Shown here: piece by piece, positions 53,580-64,000 of the stretch
Position numbering within the stretch: position 1 is the stretch's first letter
Layout: each line of letters opens with the position of its first letter
The notes under the pieces: model-generated
Told to the model about the DNA's origin: nothing
What the model saw: the letters and a program-made list of their open reading frames with translations, nothing else
Database searches by the model: none
NCBI RefSeq assembly: GCF_036711975.1
Contig: NC_091971.1
Span: 29,891,501 to 29,955,500 of the forward strand
Length of the DNA stretch: 64,000 nt
Origin: Onthophagus taurus
Taxonomy: Eukaryota; Arthropoda; Insecta; Coleoptera; Scarabaeidae
Direction: 5' to 3'
Program-made: the position numbers and the translations under genes

Positions 53580-54642
53580 TCGCATATTCGTGCTATTTAT
53601 ACAAGCGCTTGTTATTCAGAAATATGAAAGTTTCACCATAATCGCTGAATATTTTTATAATGTTATCGTTGTTAGTCACGTACCAGCTCCATAACAATAC
53701 TTTCGTTTAGAGTATTCATTATAAAAAAAGTTTAAATAACGAATGTGTCATCGTTATAATGCGATGAATAAGCAAAGACGGATGAGTAATTGAGATATGA
53801 CTATTTTGCGATTCTTCTGTTTTCTGATGTTACTAAAGTAACCCGCGTTGGGTTTTTAAAAACAACACCTGGTATGTTATTTCATTATTGAAATTTAGCG
53901 CTTTTATTACGAGTTTATATACTTGAAATCTGATATAGTTAGCAATGCCTTAAATAAATAAATTAATTAAGTAGGTATTATATACTTTAGCAATTTAGTT
54001 GTTTAAACTAGTAACTTTAACTTTAGTTAAACTGTATTAAAAATTTAAGTTACTTATAATAAACTTTTCCTATTTCACTTATGACATATCTGGCTACATT
54101 AAATCTTATGTCTATTGCAATTGTGTGAATCATTGTCGAGTGGACTCGAATCTCAATAGACACAAAGTATTAATAGCGTACGATATCAATAAAGTTCGCT
54201 AAACGTGCTTAAAACTAATGAATTTATTATCAAAAATCGCCGAGTACGGAGGTTGGGAGGTTGAAAACCGAGAGGTTAAACAAACAGATAGTATTCTATG
54301 TTTGTTACCAAAGGTTAACCAAAAACTGGATAAACTTGAAGAAAAACTGTTTTAACTTGAAAACCATGGCTCTAAATCAGACAACTCAATACCATAACAA
54401 TGACCAATGGTTTACTATGGTTTACTACTACTGCCACGATATATTTTTCCTTTTACAACAAAAAGATTTAATGACCTAGTTTTTAAACTTATATCTTGGT
54501 AACGAAAGTTTGTTATTATGTAAAATATTTATTCCTTTCAACAACTTATGTTAAAAAGTTTGTAAATAAATAGTACACTAATTTTATTAAATAGTGATTT
54601 ATTTTGGGAGAATAAATAAAAACTATTAACTTCCCCACATAA
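53580..54642. other. No recognised gene
   Basis: AT-rich; short open frames at 54261-54479 (plus) and 54546-54920 (minus) look non-coding. It ends at the BEL element's 3' LTR. Confidence 0.4.
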
Positions 54643-54768
54643 AGTTTGATAAAGATTGTCGAGCAAAAGTCACAAACCACCCGAACTGTGTAATGTCGTC
54701 TCAGTGGGTCACCCCCGAAAGTGGTTTGCGTTTGCGCACCATCAAAAAGAAAATTCAAATTTTTAACA
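54643..54768 (-). repeat. 3' LTR of BEL element, internally deleted
   Basis: Shares TTTGATAAAGATT and GGTTTGCGTTTGCGCACC...TTTTTAACA with the 5' LTR but lacks about 210 bases between TTTGATAAAGATT and the AGTCRCAAACC part. An AGGGGCGGCGG-type polypurine stretch lies just upstream on the minus strand. Confidence 0.7.
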
Positions 54769-54989
54769 TAACCGCCGCCCCTGTGAATTAATATGAGCAA
54801 TAACAAAATAGAGCAATAATAAAGATAGAATGAAAAATTAAACAGTATTGAATCGCATGAGATTTTGAAATAAATTAGTAAACTAAAACTATTGAATAAA
54901 ATTACATTCTTAAACTTCAAACAATAGGAAGTAAACAGAATTTTGAGATACCATCAGCTCCCGCCTGATTGCAAAACTCGGGTCAGAGG

Positions 54990-56548
54990 CTATTTAGATG
55001 GAGGTGTTCTTACATCTTTGATTAGGACCAAAGAACCAACTTTAAGGGGATGTTTTGAATCAAACAATTTTGTTCTATTTTGAATGTATTGAAGATAATA
55101 TTTCGTCCACTGCTGTCGACCAAGTCTAGACGATTTTATATCGATTAGTGACATTTCCGGAACTGATGCGAGAATTCCACCTATCAAAAAATGAGAGGGC
55201 GTTAGTGACTGAATATCATTGAGATCATCGGATAAACGGCAAAGGGGTCGCGTGTAATGTTAGTTATATTTCGACCAATATTGTAGCGAATTCTTCATAA
55301 GTTAGAGAAGTATCTTCGATGATCCTCTTAAGATGAAATTTCGTAGCTTTTTTAGCACAGCTGCTTCTTAAAATTCCACAGTGTTCCATCATTCGATAGA
55401 TGATTAACTATTTCCTTCCATTCTGACGAAGCAACTGACAGCAAATTACGAAGTTCTTTATCAGCAACCACGAAATTTGTACCACGATCACTGGACAACG
55501 TTGCGCAAATTCCTCTGCGGCCAGTAAATCGTTTAAAAGCTGCTATAAATCCTGATGTAGTATAATCAGTAACCGCTTCTAGATGGACATACAAACGATT
55601 ACTACCAGCCCTTGTATGTCTTTGAACAACGTCCACGAAAAGTACGTAAGAAAAAGGGCCCAGCATAATCAACTCCTGAGTTGAGAAATGGTCGTCCTGG
55701 AGTTACTCATGTTGATGGCAGTTGACCCATAATTTCTTGACTTGTTGAAACTCTCTCTCGAGCGCAAGGAAGACATCGATGAATATACGCAACTGGGATC
55801 CTTCCATCAACGATCCAAAATTGACGACGAATAGAGGCCAAAGTTGATTGAGTTCCAGCATGTAGATTTATCTTATGATGATAATCAATGATCAACGTAG
55901 TCAAAAATGGTGCCTTCGATAAGATAAGAGGATGCTTCTCAGTCCAAACCAAATTCGCAAATTTCAAACCCCCAGATAATCGCAGAAAACCATTCCCAAC
56001 AACAAAAGGACACGACGTTTGTGATTTAGCAGTGTGTTGATTTCGTCGAAGAAATATTGAGTTTGAGTTTGACGAACCCATACCATAAGTGCGTTATGAA
56101 GCTCATGTGGTGACAAAAAATCTACAACAGAAAGCAATCTTTGTGTTTGACACTTATTTACAAACCGTAAACACCATGATGTAATGTGTAGCAATCTCGT
56201 TAAACCGGAATATCCTTCGATCAACTCCCACGCTGCCTTGGTCGGCCTAGCGACTAGAGCACAAAATGTATGATCTTCTTCAGGAATATTGGACAATGAT
56301 GTTGGAACTTCTGAAGACCACGACGAATTGGTATCGGACAACCAATCAGGACCGGACCACCATAACCTTTCATTAACCAGCTTAGATGGATTGATACCAC
56401 ATGACGCAAGGTTTTGTTTTCCAGAAATGTGATGCCACTGCACCAACGAAAAATCTTGGATCTGCGTAACTCTATTGCGAACATACTCCTTCCATCTGGA
56501 TGGATGACTCTGGATCCAGGCCAGAACAATTGATGAATCACTCCACAA
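54990..56548 (-). pseudogene. BEL/Pao RNase H end and integrase relic
   Basis: 56548-56100: VWSDSSIVLAWIQSHPSRWK, VRNRVTQIQDFSLVQWHHIS (RNase H tail typical of BEL). 56081-55707: IIDYHHKINLHAGTQSTLAS and CLPCARER, the HHCC zinc part of integrase. 55672-55352: SYVLFVDVVQRHT and ATLSSDRGTNFVVADKELRN (catalytic D of SDRGTNF). 55187-54990: SLIDIKSSRLGRQQWTKYYL and VGSLVLIKDVRTPPSK, the C-terminal domain. Confidence 0.75.
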
Positions 56549-56561
56549 ATGGACAGGAACA

Positions 56562-58600
56562 TGAGAAATGTCTAAAACTTTAACTATACGTTTAATTACT
56601 CATGTCAACAATACTGCCGCGCACAATTCTAGTCTCGGAATAGTAACGCGTTTAAGAGGAGCTACTTTTGTTTTTGATGTGACAAGTGTTACATATACTT
56701 TTTTATGGTTATAGCACACACGAGTATATACTACCGCACCAAAAGTCCGTTGACACGCGTCCGCGAACCCGTGCACTTCGATTTTAGACGCAGAAAATGT
56801 TCGATACCATCTAGGAATTGATATCTCAGAAATATATTTTAATTCATTAAGAAAATTCAGCCACTGAGAAGAAAGATCTTGAGGTAATGCACAATTCCAA
56901 TCAAGCTAACATGTCCACAATTCTTGAACGAATATCTTTGTGACAATCACAATAGGAGAAATCCAGCCGAGTGGATCAAAAATTTTTGATAGATAGTACA
57001 GTGCGTTTTGTAATAACTCCATTATAAGAGTGAAAAAATTCGGAATTAAACAGGAAATCAAATAATCGTTGGATTTATCCCAACGCAAATCTAACGTACA
57101 TGACGTAGTATCGAGCACCAGAGCAACATTTTTATCAAGTTGACCTTTTGACAATTGGTTTAACACTAAATTATTATTGGACATCCATTTTCTTGCTACA
57201 AAACCAGCTGATTTCAGAACATTGTCAAACTGGAGAAGCTTTTACTGTTTCTAAGTCATCAGCTCCTGATATAATATCACAACGAACATATCAATAAGAA
57301 ATTATATTGCTTGCTAGAGGTGAGTCATTGACAATTCTTTGAGACACCTGATCGCCAAGTAAGGGGCACAACCTAAGCCATATGTTACTGTAGCTAACTG
57401 GTATACTGATAATGGTTGATTTTCACAATCTCTCCACAAAATTTGCTGAAATTTACGATCATTTGGATGGACAATGACTTGACGGTACATTTTCTCTAAG
57501 TCTGCAGTGAATACAAGTTGATACCGTCTCCAACGCATCAAAATATCTGAAATATCGTTCTGGAGCTTTGGGCCTTTTTTGGGATCCATTGAAAACAACT
57601 CGTAGATTTGTTGTGGTGATTGTTTCTTTGATCACCTCATGATGAGGTAAAAAGAAGTGAGGAGTACAAAATGATTGATCGTGTGGTAGTTTTATCATGT
57701 GACCCAAATCATGATACTCTTTCATAAAAGACAAATATTTACTTTTTAAACTAGAATTTCGTTTAAAACGATTTTCCATTGCAAAAAGAACTTTAGATGC
57801 TGGAGTGTACGAATCACCCAAATCAATAAGAGTATTTTTAAATGGAAGTTACACGATAAATCGTCCTTCGGAATTTCGTTGATAAGTATTTTGAGAATAT
57901 TCTTCACAATCTGATTCTTCCTTACTGAGAGGTACAGTTGAGCTTCGGGTTGTTCTCGTAGCCAAAATCGTTGAATCAAATCTTTTAATTCAAATGGAGT
58001 ATTGTTAACAGGACTAGACAATATCCAACCAAGCTGAGTTTTTTTGAGCAATAGGTGCATTAACGTCACCTTTTCTGATTCCATTTTCAATGATTTGAGC
58101 GTATATGTCTGCTCGAAGAATGACCTCTATTGGTTCTTGAGAAAAGTAATCAGGATCAGCGAGCTATATTCTCGCGTATATTTTTAAGATGATCACAGTT
58201 GGAGGAGTACAAATGTTTAGGTGGTAGATACGACGTGAGTTTTTTTAAGAACAAGTGCTTTAGTACTAAATGTTTGATCGGGGTTTGAGTGCGATGAAAA
58301 ATTGAGGTTAATTACTTCTCTTGAGTGTCCAACTTTTTGAGCACCAATATCAACGATTGGAATATTAGCATTACTTCTTGAAATGTTTAAAAACTGAACC
58401 ATAGCTTCGGCAAAAAAGAAACCTCCGAACCTTGATCAATTAAAGCACGTGCCATGAAGCGTTCTCCCAGATCGGTTATAATCGATACCATAAGAGTAGC
58501 TAATAGTACAGATTTATTACAAACGACGTGTGTATATGCCATACAAGTTTGGGACGAAATTAATTCTGATGAGTTCGGCGAGATCGCTTCTTGTTGAGAT
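56562..58600 (-). pseudogene. BEL/Pao protease, RT and RNase H relic
   Basis: Protease active site at about 58440 (RALIDQGSEVSFL). RT from 57820: SKYLSFMKEYHDLGHM, NLRVVFNGSQK, then LVFTADLEKMYRQVIVHPND (motif A, first D) and SVYQLATVTYGLGCAPYLAI (motif B). Motif C reads YVRCDIISGADDLET, where the YVDD pair is damaged. After 57184 come SKIFDPLGWISPIVIVTKIF and RNase H remnants. Frameshifts throughout. Confidence 0.75.
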
Positions 58601-58608
58601 GATGATGA

Positions 58609-59793
58609 TTATTGACAACTTTTGATGAAATGTGGTTTGGTTATTGTGCAAGTTGTATGATGTTGTTTTTGACAGAGCTTGCATCGTTTTTGAGTTTCAC
58701 AATGTTTCAATAGATGGGGTCCTAGACAATTAAAACAAAGACATTTAGACATGACGAACTCTTTACGTTGAGCTACAGATTTATTAAGATATTGCTGACA
58801 AGATGTAATATAATGGTAACCTTTGCAGCATGAACAATTAAGTAATGATTGCGAAACATGAGTCTTAACTTGGTTTAAAATTCTAGAGGGCACCACATTA
58901 GATGAAGGTTTGCGATGACCAGATATTTGCTCGATAGCTTCTAAAGCATGAATTCGTCCAGTGATAAATGTTTCAAGCTGAGAAAATGTAGCAGATGTTG
59001 TTTTATCACCAATTGACTTTTCCCAATCTTTCAAAGACATAGTTGAGTCTTGACTCTACTATATCGAATTTATGAACGACCATAAAAACGAGAATATGGT
59101 CCAAATGTTTCACAGGGCAACCCAACGTCTTTAAAGTACCCATGGATTCTTTGAGCTGACCGATCAGCCGTTTCATTTCATTAGAAGTTTCTTGCTTAAT
59201 TGAGCGAGCGTTAAAAAGTGAAGATAGACGAGAATCGATTAAAATTGTTTGATTTTCATATCGAGATACAAGTATATCCCAAGCGCGCTTAAAATTGTTA
59301 CCACAAACTTCGTTTTTTTTTTAATAATTGAGCAGGTTCATCAGATAAACTCATTTTTAGGTAATGCAATTTTTCAACACTAGATAAATCGTTATTGGAT
59401 TCCATCATCGAAGAAAACATGTCATGAAAATTACTCCAATGTGTATAATTACCCGAAAACTTTGGTAACTCGATCTTAGGTAAATTATAATTACGATTGC
59501 TTGATAAAGATTGAGAAATTGATACATTTTCAGGATTATTCTTTTTTGTTCCTCACAATTGAAATAAAGATTAGATTTAAAATATTGATTATCTTCGTAA
59601 TCAGTTTTAACTTTCAACAACGACTGATGCTGCGATTGAAATTTGTTCCAGTTCGAATCCAAGGATCTAACTTACTACGAATTTTTCCTGTTGATATCTT
59701 TGCAGCAACCAATTTATTCAAATTATCAAATGCTCGTGCAATCAATCCAAAAAGTTCGCGCTGATGTTCAATAAGAGCATTTATGGATGTCAT
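58609..59793 (-). pseudogene. BEL/Pao Gag relic
   Basis: ATG at 59793 (MTSINALIEHQREL). A frameshifted central part reads LPKIELPKFSGNYTHWSNFH and SSVEKLHYLKMSLSDEPAQL, the capsid-like block of BEL Gag. At 58850-58620 are zinc knuckles (CSCCKGYHYITSC, CFNCLGPHLLKHC, CKLCQKQHHTTC) that bind RNA. Several frames are required. Confidence 0.75.
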
Positions 59794-59942
59794 GATTAAA
59801 AGAAAAACGGTGATAATTCACAATAGATTAATAGTGATTGATTTTTTTAAAAATTTTATTCGACAATTTCAGTAACACGTGCGCCACGTCAAATAAACCA
59901 GTTTACGATCCAAAATTAGATTACTCGAACCACGCGTGCAAT

Positions 59943-59958
59943 CCGGCTCGAAGGACCA
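59943..59958 (-). promoter_or_regulatory. Primer-binding site for tRNA-Tyr
   Basis: CCGGCTCGAAGGACCA on the plus strand equals the 3' end of insect tRNA-Tyr with its CCA. It lies six bases inside the 5' LTR. The tRNA identity is from memory. Confidence 0.65.
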
Positions 59959-59964
59959 AATTTA

Positions 59965-60299
59965 TGTTTGATAAAGATTTAAAAGAAAGTTTTTGTTAAA
60001 TAAACGTTTTGAATAAGTTTATTACTTCAATTAAATCACTTTGGGTTTAAAAATTATATAACAAAGTTTATTAAATTGAACCGTTTAAAATTAAATCCAA
60101 CAGTTTAAGTGATGCACATTAGACAATAAATTTAATTAATAACAAGTATAATTACTTAAAAAACCAAATTGATGTTTTAAGTGAAAAGATAGCGACCAAA
60201 AGTCGCAAACCACCCGAACTGTGTAGTTGTCTCAGTGAGTCACCCCCGAAAGTGGTTTGCGTTTGCGCACCATCAAAAAGAAAATTCAAACTTTTAACA
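59965..60299 (-). repeat. 5' LTR of BEL element
   Basis: 335 bases; on the minus strand TGTTAAAAGTTTGAATTTTC to ATCTTTATCAAACA (TG..CA ends). Confidence 0.75.
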
Positions 60300-60419
60300 C
60301 TCCCCCATCCAAAAAGAAATAAAGCTGACAATAAAATGTAAATTAACTAATCATAAATATTTTAATTTTGAAAACGTATTCTTAAAGATTTATTTAGAAC
60401 TGAATATTGATTACATACA

Positions 60420-60855
60420 ACAATTCTGCGGGGGAATAACCTAGATCTTTTTGAAGTGAAAATCTAAGGCCTAATAGTATAATTGGGAGGTCGTTGTTCC
60501 ACCTGTAGCCGTTTCCTCTGACAGCAATAGCAGTTTTAAGGGTTCTATGGAACCTTTATAATATGCCACTAATTTGGGGATGAAAGGCTGGAGTGTGGAT
60601 CTGATTAGATCTTAGTAATCTATTGAAATGGCGAAATAATCGGTATTCAAATTGCTTTCCTTGACCATGTGTGATAGTGTGTGGTAGGCCTATACCAAAT
60701 CTTGAGAAACGTTGGTTTAGTAGTGTTGCGGCTATAGTAGATGTCGTAGTGTCAGGTATTGGGTACGGTTCCACTACAATGATAACAATAACAGCTCGAT
60801 ATGAACAAGAAATAAATGTAAGATTAAGAAAAGAAATATAATTTGTTAATAGCAT
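60420..60855 (-). pseudogene. Ty3/Gypsy integrase fragment
   Basis: Reads AYPIPDTTTSTIAATLL-like residues, RFGIGLPHTITHGQGKQFE (the DQG catalytic D is G here), FRHFNRLLRSNQIHTPAFHP, then in another frame LKTAIAVRGNGYRWNNDLPI. This is the integrase catalytic core of Gypsy-type elements. No LTR or RT is attached. Confidence 0.65.
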
Positions 60856-60869
60856 AGATATAGATATAT

Positions 60870-61648
60870 ATTATTGAAACGGTTCGTGAAGTATGTGGGA
60901 CAATAAAACAGAGTAAATACAAGAAACAGGCAGCTTGGTGGACAGAAGAAATTAAACAAAAAGTTAAGAATAAAAAGGCTAGATGGTGGTACAAAAAACA
61001 AAGGTTAAATGCTAAAAAGTTGATCCAACGACTAAAACAAAAACATAGAAAGATTTCGGAAACAAGCTAGAGAGTGACAGGAAAAGTAACTAAAAGCTGT
61101 TCTACAAAGTTATAAACAAATTTTAGAGAAGGCAAAAAAGTCGAAGGCTTAACAATTACGCATGAAGCAGGGAAATACTGACAACAGAAGCAAAAAATTA
61201 TGGAACGCTGGAAACAATATTTCATGCCTACTCAATTAGAGTTTGAGAATAGAACAGCAAAGAGACGAAGATCGAGAAACACAGCAAAAAGAGCAAATAG
61301 AAATAAATGAAGGTCAAGAAATATCAAGAGAAGAACTAACAGATGCTATCAAACACCTAAAGACAAGTTAAAAACATGGGAGGAGAAGGAATATTACTAC
61401 TCTTAAAAATTTACAATAAAGTATGGAAAGAGGAGCAAAGGCTAAAAAAGCAGAAAATAAGTCTTATTCCACTACTTCACAAAAAAGGAGATAACAAAGA
61501 CTGTAGGAACTATAGACGTATAACTCTAGTAAATACAGTAGTAAAGATTGAAAAAATAATAGAAAAGGGATTAAGAAAACAAATCGAACCTTTGCTATCC
61601 GACACCAAAAGTGGATTTCATCTCCAAAGATTAAGTAGTATTTTGTAG
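60870..61648 (+). pseudogene. LINE pre-RT and RT fragment
   Basis: The early part in broken frames (QAAWWTEEIKQKVKNKKARW, YKKQRL) is the basic linker before a LINE RT. From 61376: NKVWKEEQRLKKQKISLIPL, LHKKGDNKDCRNYRRITLVN and TKSGFHLQRLSS correspond to the KKGD, NYR-I-L and SGFR-RS motifs. Truncated after that. Confidence 0.65.
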
Positions 61649-61659
61649 ATATTATTAAA

Positions 61660-61815
61660 TTTTTTTCATTGTCTAGAAGATAGGTTTATTCTTTAGGGTG
61701 ACTTTAATGCCAAATACAAACGGGGATCAAGGTAAGCTATACAAGAAGGATATCAGTTCCACTCAATAGGAAAACCCGCATACTGGACGGGTGCCGTGAA
61801 TAATAAACAAAAATG
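61660..61815 (+). pseudogene. LINE endonuclease scrap
   Basis: The plus strand near 61690 reads GDFNAKYKRGSR and GYQFHSIGKPAYWTGA, which is the GDFNAKH-WGSR / G-PTYWP block of a Jockey-type EEP domain, with one stop. It lies downstream of the RT fragment, so it comes from a different copy or is rearranged. Confidence 0.55.
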
Positions 61816-62204
61816 CTATTGAAATTTTTAAATTTATTATTTTTCATTGTATAATAGTTTGGATCCCCTTCAAATACGTGCCTATTGGACTTAGCTTACT
61901 CATTCGCCAATTCGCATCCCACACATCTTATTTAAATTACTATACGTAAATTTTCATTTGATTTCTACTCTATTTTAGTAGAATTTTATTATTTATTTTG
62001 ATTTATTTTCTTTTGTCTTTTCAATTTCCGCTGCTCTAAACCCGTACTTTTTCTTTGGCATCGGCGTTGTCGCGCGATCAAAAGTGGTCCTTCAAACAGG
62101 ATTGCACAGATATTTTACAATTTACATTTTATTACCTTCTCGCCATTTCATTGTAGGTTCAAATACGGGCTCATTCTTTGCGTTTTCTTTTTGTTTCTTC
62201 ACAC
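61816..62204. other. No recognised gene
   Basis: AT-rich; nothing recognised up to the hAT end at 62205. Confidence 0.4.
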
Positions 62205-63055
62205 CAGGGGTGAGCAACCTTTTTAATCAATTTAAATTTAACACTTATTAATAATTTACAAAACTTTATTTATAATAAACATTAGGATAAAAAAATATAA
62301 AATTAAAAAAAAGTAAAGATTTTATATATAAATTTTAATGCAAAATAAAAACAAACAAAAAATAGAAAAACGAATTTACTTGAAATTTTTAATGAAAAAT
62401 TTTGCAGTGTTTTTCGATACAAGCTGATCAATATCAGCCGGAATTGATGAGGTGGCTACACGAACGCAGCTTTCTAATCATGCATCACTCATTCTTGATC
62501 GATGGTCAATTTGATTAATTTCATGGTTGAAAATAATTGTTCGCAAACATACGTACTTCCGAACAGAGACATCATTTGGTTTGCATTTTTTGTCAAAAGC
62601 GGAAATTTCTCAGGGCTGACATAAGATTTATAAAAATTTTCGATGTTTACTGAAAAAAATACATTTTTTAAATCGGTATTATTCTGCATGTCAACCACTT
62701 CCATTCGACAGTCTTCGGGAACTGTATTTACATCGATATTAAATGCTTTGAACATTTGGAATCATAATTGAAATTCGTTGATTAAAATGTTTATATATTG
62801 TGCGTATTTTTGAGAAGTAGTAACGTTTTCTTTTTCTAAATGTGGAAAGTGAGACATATTATTCTGCAAAAGATGCTGTTTCCACAATTTTAATTTGCGC
62901 TCAAAGCCCTGAATTTTATCATACAAATTGTGAATAAACTGTCCTTTGCCATGAAATTCCACATTAAGATCATTGAGATGCTGAGTCATGTCGATAAGAA
63001 ACCCAAAATCGCACTGTTCATATCCAAGAACAATTGTATTTCGCTTTTTAAGTTG
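62205..63055 (-). pseudogene. hAT transposase relic (GTF2I-repeat/ZBED5-like)
   Basis: The element end CAGGGGTGAGCAACC starts at 62205. On the minus strand: IVLGYEQCDFGFLIDMTQHL, NDLNVEFHGKGQFIHNLYDK, KLKLWKQHLLQNNMSHFPHL, then STYVCEQLFSTMKLIKLTID, the hAT dimerisation signature, and a C-terminus SSIPADIDQLVSKN. It resembles hAT proteins annotated as GTF2I-repeat or ZBED5-like. A frameshift separates the two main pieces, and a LINE interrupts it at 63056. Confidence 0.7.
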
Positions 63056-64000
63056 TATAATAATAATAATAATCTTTATTACCGTAATAACATATTACAA
63101 AGTCAAATGTAACAACATAATAATATTTCAATTCAAAAATACTTCTATTTACAAAATTATTTCAAAAAAATCTTCAATGGAATATAATGGTGCTTCCATT
63201 AGTGCTTCTTTTATTACACACTGGAGCCGTTGTTGTGGTAGCATCCGTATGCGCTGGGGAAGGTGATTGAACAGTTTAATACCCCAGAAAATACTGTTGT
63301 CTTGCGTCTTTTTTAACCGATGCATCGGTATTGCAAGTTCTTCTTTTTGTCTAGTGTTGTATTCGTGCTTCTCATTATTGGCAATATGTTTATCAATATT
63401 TTGTCGCATATCTGTAATACAATTTAGTACATATACTGAATATATGGTAAGTATACGCTGCTCTTTAAAATATTGTTTGCAACTTTGAGTTGATTTAAGA
63501 TTGCATAGCGCCCTCAATGCCTTTTTTTGGAGAAGAAAGACTCTTTCTGCTGCAGACGATGCTCCCCAGAATAATATACCGAAAGTAGCAATGCTGTGGA
63601 AGTTGGCATAATAGGCAAGTCGCGCTGCAAAGATGGTGGCTACATTTCGTATTCTCCTTACGGTATAAATTGCAGTGTTCAATTTTTTAGAAATGTTCTC
63701 TACATGTACTTGCCAGTTAAGTTTGTTATCCAAATAAATTCCCAAAAATTTTAGGCTGTTATTCTCTGCCCCAACATTGTTTTGGAAATGCAGGTATTGA
63801 GTCTTCTCTTCATTTAATTTTAAACCATTGTTACCAAACCATTTTTTTGCTGCTACTAATGTTAGCTGAGTTTTAGTTTGCAGATCATCCATATTGTTCG
63901 CAGTGGATATAAAGGTGGTGTCATCCGCGTACAAGCACACATTGTCATTAGGTACAGAGTAAGGCATGTCATTTACATAAATTACAAACAAGAGAGGGCC
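63056..64000 (-). mobile_element. Jockey/CR1-type LINE, 3' part, leaves the window
   Basis: The 3' end is an (ATT)n tail (63057-63076) abutting the hAT relic. The coding frame opens to the window edge, so the 5' part lies beyond 64000. Confidence 0.8.
63149..64000 (-). CDS. LINE reverse transcriptase C-terminal part, open
   Basis: Uninterrupted frame entering from the edge: GPLLFVIYVNDMP, then VCLYADDTTFIST (motif C, both D present), KWFGNNGLKLNEEKTQYLHF, LKFLGIYLDNKLNWQVHVEN, FGILFWGASSAAERVFLLQK, and the tail HEYNTRQKEELAIPMHRL ending FFEIIL. These are RT palm, thumb and C-terminal regions of a Jockey/CR1-type LINE. No stops or shifts over 280 codons, so it is much younger than the related copy at 26112-30225. 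Any upstream defects are outside the window. Confidence 0.8.
   Translation of the reverse strand, partial: GPLLFVIYVNDMPYSVPNDNVCLYADDTTFISTANNMDDLQTKTQLTLVAAKKWFGNNGLKLNEEKTQYLHFQNNVGAENNSLKFLGIYLDNKLNWQVHVENISKKLNTAIYTVRRIRNVATIFAARLAYYANFHSIATFGILFWGASSAAERVFLLQKKALRALCNLKSTQSCKQYFKEQRILTIYSVYVLNCITDMRQNIDKHIANNEKHEYNTRQKEELAIPMHRLKKTQDNSIFWGIKLFNHLPQRIRMLPQQRLQCVIKEALMEAPLYSIEDFFEIIL

Larger units (their letters stand above)
54643..60299 (-). mobile_element. BEL/Pao LTR retrotransposon, decayed
   Basis: On the minus strand: 5' LTR (60299-59965), tRNA-Tyr primer site, Gag, protease, RT, RNase H, integrase and a shortened 3' LTR (54768-54643). The order Gag-PR-RT-RH-IN and the DQGSE protease are BEL/Pao features. 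At least ten frameshifts or stops. No matching target duplication, since the 3' LTR boundary is eroded. Confidence 0.85.

Overview
The window looks like an arthropod, most likely insect, nuclear genome: AT-rich, with short GT..AG introns, a eukaryotic tRNA-Gly cluster, and a typical insect mix of mariner/Tc1, hAT, Harbinger, pogo, Penelope, BEL/Pao, Ty3/Gypsy and Jockey/CR1/I-type elements. I see no confident host protein-coding gene. Nearly everything recognisable is a mobile element, and most copies are broken and nested. Species and chromosome cannot be read from the sequence.

Layout. 1-2.3 kb: unassigned DNA with one possible TATA/Inr core promoter. 2.3-5.1 kb: LINE scraps, then a broken DUF7869-type gene (DDE-like candidate) split by a Harbinger-like element that carries a minisatellite. 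6-13 kb: a LINE RT scrap, then a ZMYM1-like hAT relic split by two Penelope-like (PLE) copies joined head to head, with hammerhead ribozymes. 13-16 kb: LINE pieces, including a zinc-knuckle ORF1, and an orphan hammerhead. 16.2-18.5 kb: a tandem array of tRNA-Gly(GCC) genes in 154-bp units. Two units are interrupted at exactly the same nucleotide by RLE/Myb-type (R2-like) LINE pieces, which run on to about 19.5 kb. 20-22.2 kb: a LINE relic with a PHD-finger ORF1. 22.5-24.8 kb: a gag-only LTR retrotransposon with both LTRs. 26.1-30.2 kb: a nearly whole but frameshifted LINE with a mariner fragment in it. 30.4-37.5 kb: a PLE split by an I-clade LINE with a precise 12-bp target duplication. 37.6-42.9 kb: a TIR element containing a long-TIR mariner, which itself encloses a second DUF7869-type relic, plus a MITE. 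43.9-46.5 kb: a mariner relic interrupted by a pogo-like element. 46.7-48.7 kb: a long-TIR mariner that is almost intact. 49.5-52.6 kb: a complete transposon-like unit with 33-bp TIRs and an intact three-exon gene for a 719-residue DUF7869-type protein. 54.6-60.3 kb: a BEL/Pao provirus-like element. 60.4-64 kb: a Gypsy integrase scrap, LINE scraps, a hAT relic and the end of another LINE that leaves the window.

Most interesting points. (1) Two LINE insertions at the same nucleotide of tandem tRNA-Gly genes: one is the 3' half of an element with an 11-bp target duplication, the other a 5' end with Myb-like domains. This suggests a tRNA-Gly-targeting RLE retrotransposon. (2) A TIR-bounded, apparently intact DUF7869-type unit with repeated subterminal motifs, plus two older relatives in the same window. 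(3) Several hammerhead ribozymes of the palindromic helix-III type in Penelope-like ends.
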